DNA of 39,687 nucleotides, from the NCBI GenBank assembly GCA_016210745.1, contig JACQTO010000106.1, forward strand, positions 1 through 39,687, written 5' to 3'. The position numbers and the translations under genes were made by a program. Positions 1-6,812 of this stretch are shown here, piece by piece (the stretch's first letter is position 1; each line of letters opens with the position of its first letter). The stretch is from Betaproteobacteria bacterium. GTDB taxonomy: Bacteria > Pseudomonadota > Gammaproteobacteria > Burkholderiales > SG8-39. A model generated the notes under the pieces. That model saw only the letters and a program-made list of their open reading frames with translations, ran no database searches and was not told where the DNA came from.

Positions 1-64
1 CGGCAAGGCCGATCGCTTCCTGCTTGAGGGAGTAGCCGGGGCCGGAGGTGATGGTGAGCGCGCA
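1..64 (-). pseudogene. Continuation of the alpha-subunit reading frame beyond the in-frame TAG
   Basis: Read in the frame of the preceding gene, the bases after the TAG translate as CALTITSGPGYSLKQEAIGL, which aligns with AFTATSGPGVSLMTEFLGLA of the paralogue (4974-6812) at exactly the same register. This shows that the frame is kept and that only the stop codon interrupts it. The rest of the gene lies outside the window. Confidence 0.7.
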
Positions 65-1009
65 CTAGCCTGCGTAAGAGGCGCCGATGGCGAAAGTGCA
101 GGCGGCGATCTCGTCTTCCGCCTGGTGGACCACGCCGCCGACTTTCTCGAACACGTCGGAGAGGTAGTGCGAGGCGGAGGTCGCCGGCGTAATCGGATAC
201 ATGGCGCAGATTTCCATGCCCGAGGCGAGCACGCCGAGTGCGATCGCGGTATTTCCGTTGACGACGATCTGCGCTTCTTTGGATCGGACTGCGGGAATCC
301 GGTACTTGAAATCGAGGTTGGCTTCGGCCCACTGGAAGCCCGCATCGAGCAGCATGATGTTCTGGTCGATCACGGACTGGTTCTTCTTGCCGAAGGTGAG
401 CGCAATCTGTTCGCGTCCCAGCTTCATGTCCAGGCTGTAGAGGCTGCAGATCATGCCCAGCGCGAACATGTTCTTGCCGCGCCGCGCGTCGTCGACCAGG
501 GTACGGCACTCTTTTTCCATCGGGATCTCGTAGACCTTGTATCCCGCCGCCACGAGCATGTCATGGGTCTCGACATAGGAGCGGACGACCGCCGGATCCG
601 AATTTTCCCGCCACATGCTCTCGAGCATGATGATGCAGCCGGGCTTGAGCGCCTTGTCCCGCACCCGTCCCAGAAGCACCTGCTCGTTGAAGGCCACCAC
701 CAGGTCGGTTTCATCGCCGCCGTTGGTGATGTAGCCCGAGCCGATGCGGATGCGGTTTCCGCTTGCGCCGGCGACGCTGCGCGCGGGGGGGCGGATCTCC
801 GCGGGGATGATCTCGACGGTCCAGATGCCGTTGCCCATCTTCGCTGCGATCGAGCCGAGCGACTGGCCGCAGCGCTGCGCGCCTTCACCGGAGTCGCTGA
901 TGATCTCGATGATGTGCTCTTTGAGCGTGGTGACGGGTTTCTCGCGCGCGGGCGAGCGTTGTTTCGTTGCCGATTGTTTCGGGGGCTGCAGTACGAGGGT
1001 GTTGTTCAT
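65..1009 (-). CDS. 2-oxoacid:ferredoxin oxidoreductase, fused gamma/alpha subunit (N-terminal part; in-frame TAG)
   Basis: Subunit of a thiamine-diphosphate 2-oxoacid:acceptor oxidoreductase (2-oxoglutarate type likely), which oxidatively decarboxylates a 2-oxoacid to acyl-CoA in the cytoplasm. The 314 readable residues hold the gamma domain (about 33-235) and the start of the alpha (pyrimidine-binding) domain, with the motif YPITPATS at 271-278 and the stretch QAEDEIAA near 296-303. A TAG codon at 65-67 stops the frame just after IGASYAG, in the middle of a normally continuous conserved block; the same frame goes on with expected family residues to the window edge. Start chosen at ATG 1009, 75 nt after the nfn large-subunit gene, with AGGA just upstream. 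The beta subunit would lie beyond the left edge. The paralogue at 4974-6812 reads through this point. Either a pseudogene, a sequence error or a recent nonsense mutation. Confidence 0.8.
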   Translation of the reverse strand: MNNTLVLQPPKQSATKQRSPAREKPVTTLKEHIIEIISDSGEGAQRCGQSLGSIAAKMGNGIWTVEIIPAEIRPPARSVAGASGNRIRIGSGYITNGGDETDLVVAFNEQVLLGRVRDKALKPGCIIMLESMWRENSDPAVVRSYVETHDMLVAAGYKVYEIPMEKECRTLVDDARRGKNMFALGMICSLYSLDMKLGREQIALTFGKKNQSVIDQNIMLLDAGFQWAEANLDFKYRIPAVRSKEAQIVVNGNTAIALGVLASGMEICAMYPITPATSASHYLSDVFEKVGGVVHQAEDEIAACTFAIGASYAG

Positions 1010-1083
1010 GATCCTGGTGTTTAAACGGCTGTCGCGTCCTTGGGTCGGATTCAAGGGACCGGTTTCGCCCCGGCCCCCGGATA

Positions 1084-2586
1084 TCAGGCCACCCGAATAC
1101 GAGCGAAATTGCGCTCCTTGACATCTATCCCGAACAGTTTGCCGGCACTCGCCGCACTGGCCAGATCGGCGATGCTGGTATCGCGGATGCCCAGGTAGGC
1201 CTTCATCCTGGCGGCAGCCTTGCGTCCCGCGCCCATCGCTTCGATCACCGTCGCGGCGCCGGTGACGATGTCCCCGCCCGCGAATACGCCTGCCACGGAG
1301 GTCGCCAGGTTGTCGTCGGCTTCGATGTAACCCCATTTGTTGAGCTTGAGCTTCGAGGTCTGGCCCATGATCGGATTGGCATTGGTGCCGATCGCGTACA
1401 CCACCAGATCGCACTCGAAGTCGAATTCACTGCCGGGAACCGCAACGGGGCGGCGCCGGCCCGAGTCGTCCGGCTCGCCCAGTTCCATGCGGATGCAGCG
1501 CATGCCGCGCACGTTGCCCTTGCCGTCATCGAGAACCGCCACCGGGTTGGTGAGCCAGTTGAATTCGACCCCTTCCTCCTCGGCGTGGTGGACCTCCTCG
1601 GCGCGCGCCGGGGCCTCGGTCCTGGAACGGCGATAGATGCAGTAGACCTTGGCCGCGCCCAATCGGAGGCTGACCCGCGTCGCGTCCATGGCGGTGTTGC
1701 CCGCGCCGACGACGGCGACCCGCTTCGCCGGCGGCAGCGGCGTGTCGTAGTTCGGAAATTCCTTGGCGCGCATCAGATTGCAGCGCGTCAGCAGCTCGTT
1801 GGCCGAGAGCACGCCGTTCAGGGAATCCCCCGGAACGCCGAGCATGGTCGGGTAGCCCGCGCCGGTGCCGACGAAGACCGCGTGATAACCCAGTTCATCG
1901 AGCATCTGTTCGATGGTGAACAGGCGCCCTACCAGCGTATTGCACTCGAACTTGACGCCCAGTTTCTGCAGGTTGCGGATTTCGGCGTCGATGACGTCAT
2001 TGGGCAGACGAAAATCGGGAATGCCGTATTTCAGCACGCCACCGGCCTGGTGAAAGGCCTCGAAGACCGTCACGTCGCATCCGGCCTTGGCCATGTCCGC
2101 CGCGCACGCCATGCCGGCGGGGCCCGAGCCCACGATCCCGACCTTGTACGCGTTTTGTTCGATGTAGGGTATGTTGACCCAGCCCTCGGCGATCGCTGTG
2201 TCGCCGATAAAACGCTCGAGCCTGCCGATTGCGACCGGCTCCAGCGAATCGCCGACGGTGCACACGCCCTCGCATTGGTTCTCCTGCGGGCAGACACGCC
2301 CGCAAACCGCCGGAAGCAGATTGGTGGCGGTGATGACATCGTAGGCGCCGCGGAAATTCTTCTCGCTGATCTTCTGGATGAATCCGGGAATATTGATTCC
2401 GACCGGGCATCCGGCGATGCACGGCTCGTCCGGACACAGCAGGCAACGCTCAGCCTCGTTGAGCGCCGCCGCGAGCGGATACCCGCAAGCAACCTCTTCA
2501 AAGTTATGCGCGCGCCGTTGCGGGTCCTGCTCGGGCATGGGGGTCCGCTGTTGCGGAATAGTGCGAATAGTCTTCTTTTTTGCCAT
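1084..2586 (-). CDS. NADPH-dependent glutamate synthase-like flavoprotein, Nfn large-subunit type (GltD family)
   Basis: 500-residue flavoprotein of the GltD/NfnB (NfnL) family, expected to exchange electrons between NAD(P)H, FAD and iron-sulfur clusters. The N-terminus has two [4Fe-4S] cysteine sets: C48, C51, C56, C60 and C95, C99, C105, C109. An FAD-binding GSGPAG follows near 153-158 and a second dinucleotide fold, VGAGNTAMDATR, near residue 290. ATG 2586 begins MAKKKTIRTI; the longer open frame upstream lacks family similarity. It starts 15 nt after the small-subunit gene and is followed by a 2-oxoacid oxidoreductase gene, so a heterodimeric transhydrogenase or ferredoxin:NADP reductase serving that enzyme is inferred. 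Flavin-based electron bifurcation, known for Nfn enzymes, is possible but not shown by sequence alone. Confidence 0.88.
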   Translation of the reverse strand: MAKKKTIRTIPQQRTPMPEQDPQRRAHNFEEVACGYPLAAALNEAERCLLCPDEPCIAGCPVGINIPGFIQKISEKNFRGAYDVITATNLLPAVCGRVCPQENQCEGVCTVGDSLEPVAIGRLERFIGDTAIAEGWVNIPYIEQNAYKVGIVGSGPAGMACAADMAKAGCDVTVFEAFHQAGGVLKYGIPDFRLPNDVIDAEIRNLQKLGVKFECNTLVGRLFTIEQMLDELGYHAVFVGTGAGYPTMLGVPGDSLNGVLSANELLTRCNLMRAKEFPNYDTPLPPAKRVAVVGAGNTAMDATRVSLRLGAAKVYCIYRRSRTEAPARAEEVHHAEEEGVEFNWLTNPVAVLDDGKGNVRGMRCIRMELGEPDDSGRRRPVAVPGSEFDFECDLVVYAIGTNANPIMGQTSKLKLNKWGYIEADDNLATSVAGVFAGGDIVTGAATVIEAMGAGRKAAARMKAYLGIRDTSIADLASAASAGKLFGIDVKERNFARIRVA

Positions 2587-2600
2587 TGCGGTTCTACTGC

Positions 2601-3578
2601 CTATGAATTCTTTGCTGGGGATTTCACCGCCTTGCGGGCCGGACCCTTGGGCTTGCTCGCGCCGGGAACGGCAGGCGTGGCCGCCGGAAGATTCGCCATC
2701 CGGCAGGTCTCCGTCCACCGATCCATGGCGATTCGCTCTTCCTGGGTGTAGCGGCGCAGGCGGGTCATGAGGTCGTCGAAATCGACCTTGTGGCCGTCGA
2801 AATCCGGGCCGTCGACACAGGCGAATTTCACCTGGTCGCCTATTTTCACGCGGCAGCCGCCGCACATTCCGGTTCCGTCGACCATGAGCGGGTTGAGGCT
2901 CACCATGGTCTTGATCTTGTGCGCGCGCGTTGCCTCGGCGCAGCCCTTCATCATGACCGGTGGGCCGATGGCAACAACCTCGTCGATATCAGGGTGTTTC
3001 GCTATGGCCTGCTTGATTCCCTCGGTGACCAGCCCCTTGATGCCCGCCGAGCCGTCATCGGTGCAGATGATGAACTCGTCGCAACAGGCCTTGAACTTAT
3101 CATCCCAGAAAACCAGGTCCTTGTTGCGGAAACCCACGACGCCGATAACGTAGGCGCCGCTTTCCTTGAAGGCGCGTGCCTGGGGGAAAACCGGTGCCAC
3201 GCCGAGTCCACCGCCCACGCAAACCACTTTTTTCGCATGGCTTATCGGGCTCGGAATGCCCATCGGACCCACCATGCCGTAGAGCGAGGTGCCGACCTGG
3301 CAGGCGATCTGCATTTCCTTGGTCGTCTTTCCGACCGCCTGTATCACCAGCGTGATCGTGCCCTTCTCGCGATCGAAGTCCGCGATGGTCAGCGGAATAC
3401 GCTCGCCATGCTCGTTCAGCATGACGATGACGAACTGGCCGGGCTTTGCAGCCTTGGCCATCAAGGGATGACGGATTTCCAACAGGTAGGTGACATCGGA
3501 GAAATCCTTCCGTGTCACGATCTCGAACTTGGGCCCTTCGTTCCGCTTTGGTTCGGTCTTGCTATCGATGGTCTGCAA
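2601..3578 (-). CDS. Ferredoxin-NADP reductase-like protein, Nfn small-subunit / sulfide dehydrogenase type
   Basis: 325-residue FAD/NAD-binding and [2Fe-2S] protein of the dihydroorotate dehydrogenase electron-transfer (PyrK-like) family, matching NfnA (NfnS). It has an N-terminal FNR-type FAD barrel (about 15-110) with PGQFV at 46-50, a nucleotide-binding GGGLGVAP at 122-129, and a C-terminal cluster site with C239, C242 and C254. The last 30 residues are a Lys/Pro/Ala-rich tail absent from the core family. The start appears to be TTG 3578; a purine-rich AGGAAAAG lies about 9 nt upstream and no in-frame ATG is usable. It heads a three-gene run with the large subunit and the gamma/alpha oxidoreductase gene. 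Confidence 0.85.
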   Translation of the reverse strand: MQTIDSKTEPKRNEGPKFEIVTRKDFSDVTYLLEIRHPLMAKAAKPGQFVIVMLNEHGERIPLTIADFDREKGTITLVIQAVGKTTKEMQIACQVGTSLYGMVGPMGIPSPISHAKKVVCVGGGLGVAPVFPQARAFKESGAYVIGVVGFRNKDLVFWDDKFKACCDEFIICTDDGSAGIKGLVTEGIKQAIAKHPDIDEVVAIGPPVMMKGCAEATRAHKIKTMVSLNPLMVDGTGMCGGCRVKIGDQVKFACVDGPDFDGHKVDFDDLMTRLRRYTQEERIAMDRWTETCRMANLPAATPAVPGASKPKGPARKAVKSPAKNS

Positions 3579-3629
3579 TTTGATGTCTTTTCCTGCTGTG
3601 GCTGATTTCTTGAATGTTCACCATGACTT

Positions 3630-3660
3630 GCGGGGTGCCAAATTAGCCTCATCACCCCGC
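3630..3660. repeat. 8-bp perfect inverted repeat in the leader of the Nfn small-subunit gene
   Basis: GCGGGGTG at 3630-3637 pairs exactly with CACCCCGC at 3653-3660 around a 15-nt AT-richer centre. It lies about 50-80 nt before the TTG start of the next gene. It could be a repressor site or an RNA hairpin; there is no independent support. The rest of the 3579-3752 stretch shows no gene. Confidence 0.35.
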
Positions 3661-3752
3661 CCGATCTTTGATATAGCGCAAGGAACGCTCGCTTTTAGGG
3701 CAACTCCGGGGCGGTCTTCCGGCCCCTGGCGCTCTCCGGCGAGCGAGCCGCG

Positions 3753-3910
3753 CCTTAGCCGGACGAACCGGAGCCAATTGGGCTGGTTTTGCCGTTCATC
3801 AATCTCCCCCTTTTCGTGCAGTTGCTCGCAACTGCACGAAAAGGGGGAGACGGTTTTAGAAGCCAAAACCCTTCGCCAAATTCGTCACCGGCGAACGTGC
3901 AAGCGATTGA
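3753..3910 (-). repeat. Intergenic hairpin element, copy 1
   Basis: Central hairpin 3803-3850: a 23-bp perfect stem (arms 3803-3825 and 3828-3850) around TC, beginning TCTCCCCC and ending GGGGGAGA. Conserved flanks lie on both sides. Read on the minus strand, the far side ends GGCTCCGG...CTAAGG, and the near side carries GACGAATTTGGCGAAG. It occupies most of the 343-nt gap between korB (stop 3922) and the Nfn small-subunit gene (start 3578). The hairpin begins 71 nt after the korB stop. No U-tract follows. Confidence 0.85.
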
Positions 3911-3921
3911 ATCATCGGAAT

Positions 3922-4977
3922 TCAGCGGTACGCGTCATTGACGCGCTCGAGGGCTTCGGCCTCCGGGACGAGTTCGCGCTCGCCGAGCCGGTTCAGCGGC
4001 GCTTCGACGGTATGCAGGCGCGCGTGCAGGTCCTCGGGCTCGGCGTCCTCGTAGAGCAGGCCGGTGACGATTTCGCCGGCGGCGCTGCGCTCCTGCAGAT
4101 AGCTCATCGCCGCGACGCGGTCATGCGCGTCGTAATCGGCGTGCAGTTTGCGCAGGCGAATCGCTGTGCCGTCGTGCTGCACGACTTCCCGGAGCGTCCC
4201 GGGCGCGTAGTCCGCGGTAATCTCTTTGCGGGGCGCCATGAAATCGAGCCGATTCACCGCCTCATTGTGCTCGCGCACGAAGTCGTAGCTCTTGGTCGAG
4301 CCGGGATGATTGTTGAATGCGACGCAGGGACTGACGACGTCGATGAACGCCGCGCCGCGATGCAGGATCGCCGCCTTGATGAGCGGCACGAGCTGGGCCT
4401 TGTCGCCGGAGAAGCTGCGGGCGACGAAACTCGCCCCCAACTGCAATGCGATCATCACCATGTCGACCGGAGCGTCGGCATTGACCACGCCGCGCTTGTT
4501 CTTGGAGCCTCGGTCGGAGGTGGCCGAGAATTGGCCCTTGGTAAGTCCGTACACGCCGTTGTTCTCGACGATGTAGACCATGTTCACGGCGCGGCGCATG
4601 CAGTGCGCGAACTGGCCCAAGCCGATCGAAGCCGAGTCGCCGTCGCCGGAGACGCCCAGGTAGATGAGATCGCGATTGGCGAGCGCCGCCCCGGTGGCAA
4701 CCGAAGGCATGCGGCCGTGCACGGTGTTGAAACCGTGCGAGTTGCCCAGAAAATAGGTCGGGGTCTTCGACGAGCAGCCGATGCCCGAGAGCTTGGCGAC
4801 CCGGTGCGGCTCGATATCCAGATCGAAGCACGCCTGCACGATCGCAGCGCTGATCGAATCGTGCCCGCATCCGGCGCACAGCGTCGAGACCGAACCCTCG
4901 TAATCGCGCCGGGTGTAGCCCAGGCGATTGGCGGGCAGTGTCGGGTGATGAAGTTTCGGTTTGGCGAGATAAGTCAT
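3922..4977 (-). CDS. korB: 2-oxoglutarate oxidoreductase beta subunit KorB
   Basis: Thiamine-diphosphate-binding beta subunit (351 aa) of 2-oxoglutarate:acceptor oxidoreductase. CAGCGHD at 34-40 and GIGCSS at 65-70 supply cluster-binding cysteines, with a further SPC near residue 215. GDGD at 111-114 followed by NN at 139-140 is the ThDP/Mg motif. Length fits the roughly 34-38 kDa KorB of denitrifying betaproteobacteria. The ATG at 4977 overlaps the korA stop as ATGA, so the two are translationally coupled. The longer upstream frame is out-of-frame korA sequence. With KorA and KorC it should form a 2-oxoglutarate:NADP or 2-oxoglutarate:ferredoxin oxidoreductase. Pyruvate or another 2-oxoacid as substrate is not excluded. 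Confidence 0.92.
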   Translation of the reverse strand: MTYLAKPKLHHPTLPANRLGYTRRDYEGSVSTLCAGCGHDSISAAIVQACFDLDIEPHRVAKLSGIGCSSKTPTYFLGNSHGFNTVHGRMPSVATGAALANRDLIYLGVSGDGDSASIGLGQFAHCMRRAVNMVYIVENNGVYGLTKGQFSATSDRGSKNKRGVVNADAPVDMVMIALQLGASFVARSFSGDKAQLVPLIKAAILHRGAAFIDVVSPCVAFNNHPGSTKSYDFVREHNEAVNRLDFMAPRKEITADYAPGTLREVVQHDGTAIRLRKLHADYDAHDRVAAMSYLQERSAAGEIVTGLLYEDAEPEDLHARLHTVEAPLNRLGERELVPEAEALERVNDAYR

Positions 4978-6812
4978 GGTCCCACTTTCTTCAGCGGCGT
5001 GACGTTGTTTAGCGCGATTCTTCCGGCGATCTCGCGCACGATGAAGCGTGCCGTGATCGGCGTGCCGTCGTAGTTCAGCACGGGAATCAGCTTGGCCGGA
5101 TCGATGCCGCACTCGGTGAGGAGCAGCGTGCGCAATTGGGCGTCGCGGTTCTGCTCGACGACGAACACCTGATCGTGGGCAGCGATGAAATCGGTCACCT
5201 CGTCGCTGAACGGGAATGCGCGAAGGCGCATGGCATCCAGATGAATCCCCTGGGCGTCGAGCGCCTCGTACGCTTCGGCCATCGGGGCGCCGGTCGAGCC
5301 GTAATGAATCACGCCGGCTCTTGCCGGCTTAGCGGCGCGCCGGACGAGCGGCTTGGGCACCAGTTGTTTCGCAGTCGCGAACTTCTTCAGCAGCCGCTCC
5401 ATGTTGTCGACATAGACCGGCCCGTCCTCGCTGTAGCGCGCAAAGCGATCCTTGGTGGTGCCGCGGGTAAAGTAGGCCCCGCGCGTCGGATGCGTTCCCG
5501 GGTAGGTGCGGTAGGGGATGCCGTCGCCGTCGACATCGAGGTAGCGGCCGAACTCCTTGCCCGCCTCCAGCATCTCGGCGGTCATCACCTTGCCCCGGTC
5601 CATCCGGCGCGAATAGTCCCAGGCAAACGGCTCGCACAGCCTGTCGTTCATGCCGATGTCGAGGTCCAGCATGACGAAGACCGGCGTCTGCAGCCGGTCG
5701 GCGAGATCGAAAGCGCTCGCACCCAGCTCGAAGCACTCGTGCGGTCCTTCGGGAAACAGCAGCACGTGCTTGGTGTCGCCGTGCGAGGCGTAGGCGCAGG
5801 AGAGAATGTCCGATTGTTGCGTACGCGTGGGCAACCCGGTCGATGGTCCGCCGCGCTGCACGTCGAAAATCACCGCCGGGATTTCGGCAAAATAGGCCAG
5901 GCCGAGGAACTCCGTCATCAGCGATACCCCCGGTCCGGAAGTGGCGGTGAAAGCGCGCGCGCCGTTCCAGGCCGCACCGATCACGATGCCGATCGAGGCG
6001 AGCTCGTCTTCGGCCTGGATGATGGCGTAGCGATTGGCCCCCGTATCCGGATCGACGCGCAGGCGCTTGCAGTGACGCGAAAAGGATTCCGCCAGCGAGG
6101 ATGAAGGTGTGAGCGGGTACCAGGCGCACACCGTCGCGCCGCCCCATATGGCGCCGAGGGCGGCGGCGCTGTTGCCATCGATGAAGATGTTGTCGCGCAC
6201 CCGGTCGGCGCGCCGCACGCGCAGGCCGATCGGGCAGCCGATTCTCGCCAGCGCGTGCTGGCGCCCCAGCTGCAGCGCGTGGACGTTCGGCTTCAAGAGC
6301 TTCTCCTTGCCCTTGTACTGTTCGCCGATCAGTTGCGCGATCTCGTTCGGATCGATGTCCAGCAGCGCCGAGAGCGCGCCCACGTAAATGATGTTCTTGA
6401 ACAGTTGCCGCTCGCGCGCATCGGTGTAGGTTTCATTGCAGATTTCGGTGAGCGGCAAGCCGATCACCGTGATGTCGTCGCGGAACTTCGATTTGGGCAG
6501 CGGCTTGGTCGAGTCGTAAAAGAGATAGCCTCCCGGGTCGATCTCCCGCAGATCCTCGTCCCAGGTCTGCGGGTTCATCGCCACCATCAAGTCGACCCCG
6601 CCGCGGCGGCCGAGCCAGCCGGCCTCGGACACCCTCACCTCGTACCAGGTGGGCAGTCCCTGGATGTTGGAAGGAAAAATATTGCGCGGGCTGACCGGAA
6701 CGCCCATGCGCAGGATCGATTTCGCGAACAGCGTGTTGGCCGAAGCCGATCCGGAGCCATTGACGTTCGCGAATTTGACGACGAAATCATTGACGGCCTC
6801 GATGGGCTTCAT
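4974..6812 (-). CDS. korA: 2-oxoglutarate oxidoreductase gamma/alpha subunit KorA
   Basis: 612-residue fused subunit. The gamma domain fills about residues 10-190. The alpha (pyrimidine) domain starts near 205 with YPLTPSSS at 232-239, QAEDELA, and TSGPGVSLMTEFLGLA, followed by FDVQRGGPSTGLPTRTQQSD. The C-terminal third has the alpha-subunit transketolase-C-like fold. It makes the active site together with KorB. The ATG at 6812 overlaps the korC stop (ATGA 6809-6812) and its own stop overlaps korB, so korC-korA-korB is one tightly coupled operon. It is the intact paralogue of the interrupted gene at 1-1009, but the gamma domains are clearly diverged, so the two enzymes probably differ in substrate or acceptor. 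Confidence 0.92.
   Translation of the reverse strand: MKPIEAVNDFVVKFANVNGSGSASANTLFAKSILRMGVPVSPRNIFPSNIQGLPTWYEVRVSEAGWLGRRGGVDLMVAMNPQTWDEDLREIDPGGYLFYDSTKPLPKSKFRDDITVIGLPLTEICNETYTDARERQLFKNIIYVGALSALLDIDPNEIAQLIGEQYKGKEKLLKPNVHALQLGRQHALARIGCPIGLRVRRADRVRDNIFIDGNSAAALGAIWGGATVCAWYPLTPSSSLAESFSRHCKRLRVDPDTGANRYAIIQAEDELASIGIVIGAAWNGARAFTATSGPGVSLMTEFLGLAYFAEIPAVIFDVQRGGPSTGLPTRTQQSDILSCAYASHGDTKHVLLFPEGPHECFELGASAFDLADRLQTPVFVMLDLDIGMNDRLCEPFAWDYSRRMDRGKVMTAEMLEAGKEFGRYLDVDGDGIPYRTYPGTHPTRGAYFTRGTTKDRFARYSEDGPVYVDNMERLLKKFATAKQLVPKPLVRRAAKPARAGVIHYGSTGAPMAEAYEALDAQGIHLDAMRLRAFPFSDEVTDFIAAHDQVFVVEQNRDAQLRTLLLTECGIDPAKLIPVLNYDGTPITARFIVREIAGRIALNNVTPLKKVGP

Noticed and set aside
65..67. Recoding of the in-frame TAG as pyrrolysine
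   Set aside because: No known amino-acid role at this position, the family has an ordinary residue there, and betaproteobacteria do not normally carry the pyrrolysine system; mutation or error is simpler.
3753..3910. Element as a MITE with target-site duplication
   Set aside because: I could not see matching short direct repeats at the borders or terminal inverted repeats outside the hairpin; mobility is not excluded but not supported.
3490..5073. 527-codon plus-strand frame opposite korB
   Set aside because: Antisense shadow that crosses hairpin copy 1; no domain seen.
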